DNA of 40,021 nucleotides, taken from positions 1 to 40,021 of the forward strand of contig MSHH01000030.1 of the NCBI GenBank assembly GCA_001941075.1. Reading direction: 5' to 3'. The translations under genes were made by a program, and so were the position numbers. The notes beneath the pieces were generated by a model. That model saw nothing but the letters and a program-made list of their open reading frames with translations. It made no database searches and had not been told where the DNA came from. Shown one piece after another: positions 19,998-27,059 of this stretch; the first letter of the stretch is position 1, and each line of letters begins with the position of its first letter. Origin of the DNA: Oscillospiraceae bacterium Zagget6 (GTDB lineage: Bacteria > Bacillota > Clostridia > Oscillospirales > Oscillospiraceae).

Positions 19998-22329
19998 CAA
20001 TTTCCTGTCCTGTGTAGTCGGCCACGGCGCTGTCGGCGAAGTTCACCGTAATGACGCTGCCCCGCTCCACCTCCGTTCCGGCGGCGGTGCTCTGGCTGTA
20101 GGCCAGCGTGGTGCTGTTGTAGTAGCTGGAGGAGCCGGTGGCCGTCATGTAGAGGTCCAGCTCGCTCAGCGCCTCCTTTGCCTGGTCCACCGTCATGCCG
20201 GTCAGGTCCGGGACGGTGACGGTGTCATCGGGGGCCTCCTCCCCCATATAGAGGATGACCTCGCTGCCGCTGGGCAGGACTGACCCGGAGGCGGGGCACT
20301 GGTCGGTGACGGTCTCCCCGTCGCCCACCACCCGATAGGTCAGGTCCTTGGCCTCCAGCGCCTCCGCCGCCTCGCTCTCGCTCAGCCCCGCCAGGGCGGG
20401 CATGGAGACGCTGACGCCGGAGAGGTCGTCGTCGGTGTACTGCTTTTCGTAACCCATATAGTCCAGAATGTCCGCGATGAGCTGCCCCGCCACCGGCGCG
20501 GCCATGTTGCCGCCGGAGATGTAATAGCCGGTGGTGGAGTAGTTGCTGCCCGCCGCGTCCACCTTGGGGGAGTCGAAGGCCACCAGCACGATGATCTCCG
20601 GGTCGTCCGCCGGGGCGAAGCCCATAAAGGAGACGATGTACTCGTCGTCCACCAGGGTCTGGGAGGTGCCGGTCTTGCCGCCGATGCGGTAGCCGGACAT
20701 ATAGGCGTTGCGCCCGGTGAAGCTGGTGACAACTCCCTCCAGGATGGTGGCGCAGCGCTGAGAGGTCTCCTCGCTGATGACCTGGCGGACAGGGGTAGTG
20801 TCCGCCTCATAGGTGGTGTCGCCGTCGGCATCCACGATGCTCTGCACCACATGGGGGGTGTAGAGATAGCCGCCGTTGACTACCGCGTTGATGGCGGTGA
20901 TGAGGCTGATGGGGGTGACGGTGAACCGCTGCCCGAAGGAGGCGGTGGCCAGCTCGGTGATGCCGAAGTTCTCCAGGCTCCAGATGACGTTGGCGCTCTC
21001 GCCGGGCAGGTCGATGCCGGTGGAGTCCATCAGGCCGAACCGCTCCATGTAGGAGTAGAAGGTCTCCGCGCCCAGGCTTTGGCCGATGGAGATAAAGGCG
21101 GGGTTGCAGGAGTTGCCCACCGCCTCCGCCAGGGTCTGGAGGCCGTGGCCGGAGCGGTTGGAGCAGCGGATGGTGTAGTTGGAGACGGTGACGGAGCCAG
21201 AGCAGTTGAAGGTGGTGCTCTCGCTGACGGTCCCCTCCTGCAACGCGGCGGCCAGCACCAGCGACTTGAAGGTGGACCCCGGCTCATAGGTGTCGTTCAG
21301 CGCCTTGTTGCGCCACATCTCGTTCAGCGCCTCCGACTCGGTGATGGCCCCGGACTCCACTTCCTCCTGAAGGACGCTGTCAATGATGGTGCTGTAGTTG
21401 TTCAGGTCGTAGGTGGGACTGCTGGCCATGCCCAAAATCGCGCCGCTGTCGCAGTCCATGACGATGATAAAGCCGCCGTTCTGGGCGTCGTACTTCTCCA
21501 CGCCGTCCGCCAGCGCGTCCTCGCACAGCTTCTGGATTTCAGTGGACAGGGTCAGGGTGACGGTGCTGCCGCTCTCTGCGTCGTAATACTCCTGGTAGAA
21601 GTTCAGCAGGTCGGTGCCGCTGGCGTTCTGGGCTGTGACCACCAGGCCGGAGGTGCCGGACAGCTCGTCGTCCAGCTCGGCCTCAATGCCGTAAGCGCCG
21701 CCGTTGTCGTTGGTGAAGCCGATGATCTGGGCGGCCAGGGTGGAGTAGGGGTAGTACCGCTTGGAGTTGGGGGTCAGGTAGACGCAGCCGGAGAGGTCAT
21801 ATTCGTCCATAAACGCCCGTACCTCCGCCTCAGTGGTGGCGTCCAGCTTGGTGGCGATTTTTTTGTACTGGCTGTTGGTGTCCTGGCACTTCTCCCGGAT
21901 AGTGTCCGCGTCCACGCCGTCCAAAATCTCCGCCAGGCCGGTGGCGATGGTCTCCACCACGTCCAGCACCTCGCCGGGGTCCTCGCCCTTTTCGCGGGCG
22001 GTCTCTGCGGCGGCGTCCAGCTCCTGCTGTTTGTCGTTGATGGCCTTGGGGGACAAAATCACGTCGTAGGCGCTGGCGCTGATGGCCAGCACATTGCCCT
22101 CGGCGTCGTAGATGGCCCCCCGCTGAGCGGAGACGGACAGCTCGCTGGTCTGCTGCTGCACCGCCTTCTGCTCGATCTCGTCGTGGCGGCTGATCTGCCA
22201 GTACCACAGCTTGTAGACGATGGGGAGGAACATGACCACGCCGCAGATGACCAGCAGGAACACCGTCCTGCGGAAAATGCGCCGGTTGGCCTGGCGGCTG
22301 CTGCTCTTTTTCCGCTTTTGCCTGTTCAT
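19990..22329 (-). CDS. spoVD: Class B penicillin-binding protein, SpoVD/PBP2 type, with two PASTA domains
   Basis: A 779-residue D,D-transpeptidase that crosslinks peptidoglycan outside the membrane. A basic cytoplasmic start and one membrane helix (about 22-42), the PBP dimer domain (about 60-250), then the transpeptidase domain with all three motifs: STFK (Ser352), SCN (407-409) and KTGTS (552-556). Two PASTA domains follow (about 640-697 and 703-766), ending in an acidic tail. PASTA-bearing class B PBPs next to mraY in spore formers are called SpoVD (spore cortex) or PBP2B/FtsI (division). Only one is present here, so it may serve vegetative division; I cannot separate the two by sequence. 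Confidence 0.92.
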   Translation of the reverse strand: MNRQKRKKSSSRQANRRIFRRTVFLLVICGVVMFLPIVYKLWYWQISRHDEIEQKAVQQQTSELSVSAQRGAIYDAEGNVLAISASAYDVILSPKAINDKQQELDAAAETAREKGEDPGEVLDVVETIATGLAEILDGVDADTIREKCQDTNSQYKKIATKLDATTEAEVRAFMDEYDLSGCVYLTPNSKRYYPYSTLAAQIIGFTNDNGGAYGIEAELDDELSGTSGLVVTAQNASGTDLLNFYQEYYDAESGSTVTLTLSTEIQKLCEDALADGVEKYDAQNGGFIIVMDCDSGAILGMASSPTYDLNNYSTIIDSVLQEEVESGAITESEALNEMWRNKALNDTYEPGSTFKSLVLAAALQEGTVSESTTFNCSGSVTVSNYTIRCSNRSGHGLQTLAEAVGNSCNPAFISIGQSLGAETFYSYMERFGLMDSTGIDLPGESANVIWSLENFGITELATASFGQRFTVTPISLITAINAVVNGGYLYTPHVVQSIVDADGDTTYEADTTPVRQVISEETSQRCATILEGVVTSFTGRNAYMSGYRIGGKTGTSQTLVDDEYIVSFMGFAPADDPEIIVLVAFDSPKVDAAGSNYSTTGYYISGGNMAAPVAGQLIADILDYMGYEKQYTDDDLSGVSVSMPALAGLSESEAAEALEAKDLTYRVVGDGETVTDQCPASGSVLPSGSEVILYMGEEAPDDTVTVPDLTGMTVDQAKEALSELDLYMTATGSSSYYNSTTLAYSQSTAAGTEVERGSVITVNFADSAVADYTGQEIDD

Positions 22330-22442
22330 TCGTCCACCTCCCCGGCTGTCGAAGAAGGGCGCAAGAATGTACTCTTCTTACGCCCTCTGTTGTTTCTTAT
22401 GGCTATTGCCGTTCTCTCGTCCAAAACACTGATATGTCCTGT

Positions 22443-23012
22443 TTAACTGAAATATGCCCCCAGGCCGGTGAAGAAGGAGACTACTGCCTGCCAGCAGCCC
22501 CGCAGCCCGGTGGCCTGCTCCTGCTGGGTATAGACCACGGTGTTGTCCGGGGAGGAGAACTCGATGTAGACCTTCTGGCTGGCGCTGGGTTCGGTCAGTC
22601 CGGCGTCCTCCGCCGCCTGGCGCAGGGTCTCGGTGTCGAACACTTCCTCCTCCTCGGCGGCCAGCTTGGTGTAGGTGTCCTCCAGCTCGGTCAACTCAGT
22701 CTGGGCGGTGACGGTCTCGGCGTAAACACTGTTGAGCTGGATGTAGCTGGTCAACACGCCCACCGCCAGCATTGCCACCAGCACGAAGCCGGCCACGGCG
22801 GTGAGGGAGACGGGCTGTTGCTTGCGCAGCTCCACCGGCTGGCGGCGGGTGTTTTTGGCCCGCTGGAGGCCGGTGTCGGAGATGCGCTGCTGTTCCGTGT
22901 GCTCCTCCCGCTCCGGCTCGTAGGCGACGTTGCCGCGGGTGTTGACATTATAGGCCACATTTCCGCTGATAGCCGTCTGAAAAGGGTTCTGTCTTTTGCG
23001 TCGTGCAGCCAT
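22443..23012 (-). CDS. ftsL: FtsL-like cell division protein
   Basis: A 189-residue bitopic protein. A long basic cytoplasmic part (1-66; MAARRKRQNPF, many Arg/Gln), one membrane helix (about 68-90, VSLTAVAGFVLVAMLAVGVL) and an extracellular coiled coil (about 95-140; QTELTELEDTYTKLAAEEEE), then a short tail. This topology, and the position between rsmH and the PBP gene, define FtsL, which diverges too fast for motif recognition. It is longer than the usual 120 residues, mainly at the N terminus. GAGAGG lies upstream of the ATG. Confidence 0.8.
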   Translation of the reverse strand: MAARRKRQNPFQTAISGNVAYNVNTRGNVAYEPEREEHTEQQRISDTGLQRAKNTRRQPVELRKQQPVSLTAVAGFVLVAMLAVGVLTSYIQLNSVYAETVTAQTELTELEDTYTKLAAEEEEVFDTETLRQAAEDAGLTEPSASQKVYIEFSSPDNTVVYTQQEQATGLRGCWQAVVSFFTGLGAYFS

Positions 23013-23036
23013 GATGAACTACCTCTCTTTTGTGAA

Positions 23037-23231
23037 TTTAGCTGTTAGCTATTGCCGTCAAGCGGCACTTCCGGGGCTTTGCCCTTCCCTGTAGCTTTTA
23101 GCTATTAGTGTGTTTTGCGAACGGGAATCGCTTGCTTTATACCATTCCGCGCTCTTTCCTCTTCGTTCGTAGCTGTTCGCTTTTCGATAGCACTACCTGA
23201 CTAACAGCTAACAGCTAATGGCTAATAGCTC
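23037..23231. repeat. Heptad-ended element (rsmH-ftsL gap)
   Basis: Left heptads at 23037-23052 and 23094-23110 flank a fragment of the GC-rich family (GCCGTCAAGCGGCACTTCC); the right arm at 23200-23231 runs to the rsmH stop codon. Core of about 90 bases with no ORF. Confidence 0.75.
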
Positions 23232-24167
23232 TCAAACTTTTTCCGCGATGCGCAGCTTGGCGCTGCGGGCGCGGGGATTTTCCTTTATCTCCTCCGCCGT
23301 GGGGAGAATGGGCTTTTTGGGGGTCATTTTGATGGCCGGGGTTCTGCCGCAGACGCACACCGGGAACTCCGGCGGGCAGATGCACCCTCTGGCCTGGGCC
23401 TGGTAACCATTTTTCACCAGCCGGTCCTCCAGGGAGTGGAAGGTGATGACGCACAGCCGCCCGCCCGGATTCAGCCGGGGGATGATGGCGTCCACCGCCT
23501 GGGAGCAGGCGGAAAGCTCGTCGTTGACGGCGATGCGGATGGCCTGAAAGCTCCGCTTGGCCGGGTGCTGCTTCTCCCGCAGGGCGGCGGCGGGCATGGC
23601 GGACTTGATGACCTCCACCAAATCCAGCGTCTCCTCGATGGGCCGTTCTTCCCGGCGGCGGACGATGGCGGCGGCAATGGAGCGGGCGTAGCGCTCCTCC
23701 CCGTACCGGGAGAGGATGAAGCTCAGCTCCTGCTCCGGCCACTCGTTGACCACCTGGGCGGCGGTCAGCGGCTGGGTCTGGTCCATGCGCATGTCCAGCG
23801 GCGCGTTGTGCATGTAAGAAAAGCCACGGCTGGGGTCGTCCAGCTGAGGGGAGGACACCCCCAGGTCCAGCAACACCCCATCGGCCCCTGGAATCCCCAG
23901 GTCATCCATCACCTGGGGGATGTTGACAAAGTTGTCGTGGACCAGCGTGACCCGGTCCATATAGTCGGCCAGGCGCGTTTGGGCGGCGTCCAGCGCCGCC
24001 TGGTCCCGGTCAATGCAGATGAGCCGTCCGCCATTCAGCCGCTTGGCGATCTCCCGGCTGTGGCCCGCCCGCCCCAGGGTCCCGTCGATATAAACCCCTT
24101 CCGGGCGGATGCGCAGGCCCTGGATGCACTCTTGCAGCAGCACCGGGCGATGGGTCAGCTCTTCCAT
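23232..24167 (-). CDS. rsmH: 16S rRNA (cytosine-1402 N4) methyltransferase
   Basis: A 311-residue SAM-dependent enzyme (old name MraW) that methylates N4 of C1402 in the ribosomal P site. Visible: HRPVLLQECI at the start, the SAM motif YIDGTLGRAGHS, the acidic ICIDRD, the conserved LLDLGVSSPQLDDPSRGFSY, RMDQTQPLTAA, and the C-terminal LCVITFHSLEDRLVK with KPILPT. AAAGGAG precedes the ATG at 24167. It is second in the cluster behind mraZ, the standard order. Confidence 0.96.
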   Translation of the reverse strand: MEELTHRPVLLQECIQGLRIRPEGVYIDGTLGRAGHSREIAKRLNGGRLICIDRDQAALDAAQTRLADYMDRVTLVHDNFVNIPQVMDDLGIPGADGVLLDLGVSSPQLDDPSRGFSYMHNAPLDMRMDQTQPLTAAQVVNEWPEQELSFILSRYGEERYARSIAAAIVRRREERPIEETLDLVEVIKSAMPAAALREKQHPAKRSFQAIRIAVNDELSACSQAVDAIIPRLNPGGRLCVITFHSLEDRLVKNGYQAQARGCICPPEFPVCVCGRTPAIKMTPKKPILPTAEEIKENPRARSAKLRIAEKV

Positions 24168-24197
24168 GAACGGCTCCTTTGTTTGGATGGTGTGAGG

Positions 24198-24638
24198 TCA
24201 GCCCCGGATGGCCTGCATCATCCGGGCGATGTTGTTGACGTTCAGCTTCATGCTCTCGGTCTGGGCCAGCAGGTCGGCGTCCCACAGCTTGGCGCGGGTG
24301 TTGCAGCCGATAAGCACCACGGCCTTTTTCAGCTGGGCGTACTCCCGCAGGTAGCTGGGGATGACAATGCGGTACTGGCTGTCCGGCTCGCAGCGCTCCG
24401 CCGAGGCGAAAAACGCCTCCGCCACGCTGCTCTCGTCCTCCGGCAGGGCGGCGAACTTGGCGCACATGTCGTTCCATGCGTCCATAGGGTAGAGGGTCAG
24501 GTTGGGGATCAGGTTCCCGTCCTGGGTCCTGTGGTAGCCTGCGGCGACGTAGAACGCCTCGCCCAGGTCGGCGCGGAAGCGCACGGGCAGGATGAGACGG
24601 CCCTTGCTGTCCAGGTTATGCTCGGATTTCCCGGTCAA
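24198..24638 (-). CDS. mraZ: Transcriptional regulator MraZ (TTG start)
   Basis: A 146-residue protein of two AbrB-like MraZ repeats. LTGKSEHNLDSKGRLILPVRFR matches the canonical MraZ N terminus (family start about GEYQHNLDxKGRLxxP), and the second repeat has RCEPDSQYRIVIPSYLREYA. I choose the TTG at 24638, because GGAGG (24647-24651) is eight bases upstream and the length then fits the family (about 143); an ATG at 24680 would run over that site and the operator. MraZ forms an octameric ring that binds GTGG repeats upstream of its own gene. Four such boxes are present (24655-24699), so autorepression of the division cluster is expected. Confidence 0.9.
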   Translation of the reverse strand: MTGKSEHNLDSKGRLILPVRFRADLGEAFYVAAGYHRTQDGNLIPNLTLYPMDAWNDMCAKFAALPEDESSVAEAFFASAERCEPDSQYRIVIPSYLREYAQLKKAVVLIGCNTRAKLWDADLLAQTESMKLNVNNIARMMQAIRG

Positions 24639-24654
24639 CTGCGCCACCTCCGCT

Positions 24655-24699
24655 CCACTTTGCCGCTTATCCCTCCACAAAGGACCACTTTACTACCAC
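24655..24699 (-). promoter_or_regulatory. Candidate MraZ operator: four GTGG boxes
   Basis: On the minus strand GTGG occurs at 24696-24699, 24685-24688, 24675-24678 and 24655-24658, i.e. spaced 11, 10 and 20 bases, all on one helix face. Two are part of AAAGTGG. They lie between the mraZ promoter and its start codon, the usual MraZ site. Confidence 0.7.
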
Positions 24700-24710
24700 C
24701 GGTATCTTAT

Positions 24711-24739
24711 AGTATAATTCAGCCTTTTGGAAATAGCAA
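24711..24739 (-). promoter_or_regulatory. Promoter of the mraZ division cluster
   Basis: On the minus strand TTGCTA (24734-24739), a 17-base spacer and TATACT (24711-24716). The first MraZ box begins about 12 bases after the -10 element. Confidence 0.7.
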
Positions 24740-24887
24740 GCCTTTTTTCTTGGATTTTTCTCGTTGGGCGGCGGGGTTTCTGAAATTTTTTGTCGATTTT
24801 GCGGTCATTTCGCCGCAAAAAGATTCGGTTTGCATCCTTTCCCCTGCGGGGTGTTCCTTTTTCCTCCATTTTTGACGGATAATGGGA

Positions 24888-24927
24888 ACAAAAAGCCCGG
24901 CAACGTCTGGCAAACGCTGCCGGGCTT
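24888..24927 (-). terminator. Terminator after the coiled-coil protein gene
   Basis: On the minus strand AAGCCCGGCA (24918-24927) pairs with TGCCGGGCTT (24893-24902), followed by TTTTTG. It insulates the mraZ cluster from the upstream gene. The 150 bases between it and the mraZ promoter show nothing else I can name. Confidence 0.8.
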
Positions 24928-24946
24928 GCGCCTGTCCCTGACAGGC

Positions 24947-25519
24947 TCACGAATCCTTCTCCGCGTCGTAAGCGGTCTTTTTCTTGCCCTTCTCCTTGCC
25001 GGAGATGGCCTGGAACTGGCTGCGGGCCTGCTGCACCTCGGTCAGCGCCTCGTTCAGCGCCTCCTCCGTCCGGCGCAGCACGTCGTCGCAGTAGCCGTTG
25101 GCCGCCTGCTGGAGTTCGGTGGAGCGCTGTTCCGCCTTGGCGGTGGCTTCGCTGGCGGCGGTCTCCGCCTGTCGGATCATCTCGTCTCTCCGGCGTTCCG
25201 TCTCCTGGAGGATCTCAGTGGCCTTGGCCTTGACTCTGGCCTGAATTTCGCTGTCGTCGATCATCTGCCGGGCCTGCTCCTCCGCCTGCTTGCGGATGCG
25301 GTCCGCGTCCCGCTCCGCGTTGGCCAGGTACTCCGCACGCTGCGCCATGATCCGCTGGGACTCGTCGATCTCCACCGGGAACACCCTGCGCACCTCGTCT
25401 AGGATGTCCAGCGCCTTGTCCCGGTCGATCTTGCAGCTTCCGCCGAACCCGCCTCTGGCCTCGTCGATCATCTCGTACAGTGCGTTCAGCAGCTCGTTTA
25501 CCTTTTCCTTGTTTGCCAT
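24947..25519 (-). CDS. Coiled-coil protein related to V-ATPase subunit H/E-like proteins (190 aa)
   Basis: An almost entirely helical, highly charged protein without membrane segment. The N-terminal part has KVNELLNALYEMIDEA and RDKALDILDEVRRVFP; residues of about 60-170 form long coiled coil rich in Glu, Arg, Gln and Ala (RIRKQAEEQARQMIDDSEIQ). A related small protein, usually labelled ATPase or V-type ATP synthase subunit H, often neighbours coaD in Clostridia; the label reflects only coiled-coil similarity, and I know of no tested function. The start at 25519 (MANKEKVNELL) has GGAGGG eight bases upstream. It is probably the last gene of the rsmD-coaD unit, with a terminator at 24888-24927. 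Confidence 0.7.
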   Translation of the reverse strand: MANKEKVNELLNALYEMIDEARGGFGGSCKIDRDKALDILDEVRRVFPVEIDESQRIMAQRAEYLANAERDADRIRKQAEEQARQMIDDSEIQARVKAKATEILQETERRRDEMIRQAETAASEATAKAEQRSTELQQAANGYCDDVLRRTEEALNEALTEVQQARSQFQAISGKEKGKKKTAYDAEKDS

Positions 25520-25542
25520 TAACTGCACCCTCCCCTTTTTTT

Positions 25543-25793
25543 AATTAGCAATGTGCAATTAGCAATGAGCAATGACCGGCTTTGCAGCCGCAGCTGTATC
25601 ACCGGAACGCAGTCGAAAACGGTTCCCCCCATAAAATGCCACCCCTCTTGCCTCCCGTGAAAGGGGAGGAGGGCCGCCGCCTTTAGGCGGTGGCGGAGGG
25701 GTTTTCCGCTGGAATTACCGACAAGACAAGTGCAAAAGGATACCCACATCCCTTTATAATTGCACATTGCACATTGCTAATTGCTAATTTTTA
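25543..25793. repeat. Heptad-ended element (GCAATTA/GCAATGT variant) around a GC-rich element
   Basis: The left arm (25543-25573) and right arm (25757-25790, TTGCACA TTGCACA TTGCTAA TTGCTAA) are inverse 7-base arrays. They enclose a GC-rich element in reverse orientation (25641-25704, CACCCCTCTTGCCTCCC...GGCGGAGGGGTTTT). The same composite build with another heptad is seen at 17077-17339. No ORF. Confidence 0.75.
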
Positions 25794-26294
25794 TTGCTTT
25801 TCCAACTGTTGGCGCATCCGCTCGGTCACGTCGTCCGCGATGCTCCCGGCCACATAGCCCCGCAGGTCCACCTGATACCGGGCCATTTCCTTGACGATGG
25901 TGGAGCTGATAAAGGCCAGTTCAGGCCGGGCGGTGAGAAACAGGGTGTCCACTCCGGGGCTGAGCTGCCGGTTCAGGTCGGCCATCTGCATCTCCGCCTC
26001 GAAGTCCGCCACCCGCCGCAGGCCCTTGACCACGCAGTTGGCGTTTTGGCGGCGGGCGTAGTCCACCAGCAGGCCGTCGGCGTAGTCCACCTCCACGTTG
26101 TCCACGCCGTCCAGTCCGGTCAGGCTCCGGCGAATGAGGTCCGCCCGCTCCGCCGGGGTGAACAGCCCCTGCTTTTCCGAGTTGTACATCACGCAGACCA
26201 CCAGCCGGTCAAACTGGGCCGCCGCCCGCTGGATGATGTCCAGATGCCCCGCAGTGACGGGGTCAAAGCTGCCGGGATAGATGGCAGTCCTCAT
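25791..26294 (-). CDS. coaD: Pantetheine-phosphate adenylyltransferase
   Basis: A 167-residue nucleotidyltransferase for the penultimate step of coenzyme A synthesis (4'-phosphopantetheine plus ATP to dephospho-CoA). YPGSFDPVTAGHLDII (6-21) contains the TxGH signature (His17), and FISSTIVKEMARY carries the second ATP motif ISSTxxR/K. The start at 26294 gives the exact family N terminus, MRTAIYPGSFDP, and lies four bases beyond the rsmD stop, so rsmD and coaD are coupled. Longer frames upstream lie within rsmD. Confidence 0.96.
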   Translation of the reverse strand: MRTAIYPGSFDPVTAGHLDIIQRAAAQFDRLVVCVMYNSEKQGLFTPAERADLIRRSLTGLDGVDNVEVDYADGLLVDYARRQNANCVVKGLRRVADFEAEMQMADLNRQLSPGVDTLFLTARPELAFISSTIVKEMARYQVDLRGYVAGSIADDVTERMRQQLEKQ

Positions 26295-26298
26295 GGCG

Positions 26299-26844
26299 TC
26301 AGCCTTCCTTTCGATAGAGAGTGACCTTGATCTTGCCGTAACGGTAGTCCCTGCTCTTGACAAAGGGGGCGGGCAGGTCGGGCAGCTGGGCCTCTGCGCG
26401 GCTCTCACAGATGATTATACCATTATCCGTCAAAATGTCAATTCCGCTGAGCTTTTTCAGCGCAGATTCCAGCAATCCGCTGTCATAGGGCGGGTCCAGG
26501 AACACCAGATGGAAGGGCTGGCGGACGGTGCTGAGGTAGCCGATGGAATCCCCCTGCACCACCTTGGCCTTGTCGGTGAAGCCGGTGACGCGCAGGTTGT
26601 CCCGGATGAGCTTCACCGCATCCTTCCGCTGGTCCACAAAGACGCACTCCGCCGCCCCCCGGCTCAGGCACTCGATGCCCAGCTGTCCGGTGCCGCCGAA
26701 GAGGTCCAGCACCCGGCGGCCCTCGATGTCGAATTGGATGATGTTGAACATGCCCTCCTTCACCCGGTCAGTGGTGGGGCGGGTCTCCATGCCGGGCAGT
26801 TCGCCCAGGCGACGGCCTCTGGCCGTACCGGTGATGACGCGCAT
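26299..26844 (-). CDS. rsmD: 16S rRNA (guanine-966 N2) methyltransferase
   Basis: A 181-residue SAM-dependent methyltransferase. MRVITGTARGRRL is the family start, the SAM loop is VLDLFGGTGQLGIE (45-58), and the base-flipping motif DPPY is at 117-120. It methylates G966 in the small-subunit head. Its neighbour coaD is the usual partner. A heptad repeat (26863-27059) separates it from uvrC. Confidence 0.94.
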   Translation of the reverse strand: MRVITGTARGRRLGELPGMETRPTTDRVKEGMFNIIQFDIEGRRVLDLFGGTGQLGIECLSRGAAECVFVDQRKDAVKLIRDNLRVTGFTDKAKVVQGDSIGYLSTVRQPFHLVFLDPPYDSGLLESALKKLSGIDILTDNGIIICESRAEAQLPDLPAPFVKSRDYRYGKIKVTLYRKEG

Positions 26845-26862
26845 GGCGGGGTCCTCCTTTTT

Positions 26863-27059
26863 GTGAGCTATTAGCTTTTAGCTTTTAGCTCTTAGCTTTG
26901 GTAGTGCTGAACGAGTGGTTCGTGGTTAGTGACTAGTGGCTAGTCGTGCCTGGCCTTTTTTGCTTCTCGCTTCTGGCCAGTAGTGCCTGGCTACAGGGAG
27001 AAGCGCAGCTTCGGAAGTGCCGTTTGACGGCAACGGCTAACAGCTAATGGCTAACAGCT
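26863..27059. repeat. Heptad-ended element (uvrC-rsmD gap), mixed heptad types
   Basis: The left arm (26863-26899) uses TTAGCTT/TTAGCTC steps; inside, 26930-26955 uses the GACTAGTGGCTAGT variant; then a GC-rich family fragment (CGGAAGTGCCGTTTGACGGC, 27012-27031); the right arm (27031-27059) reaches into uvrC and supplies its last two codons and stop. Two heptad variants nested in one element. Confidence 0.75.

Noticed and set aside
12882-22446. Long plus-strand frames opposite murA, murG, ftsW, mraY, the ligase-like gene and the PBP gene
   Set aside because: All are antisense shadows caused by high GC third positions; the minus-strand proteins are clear family members.
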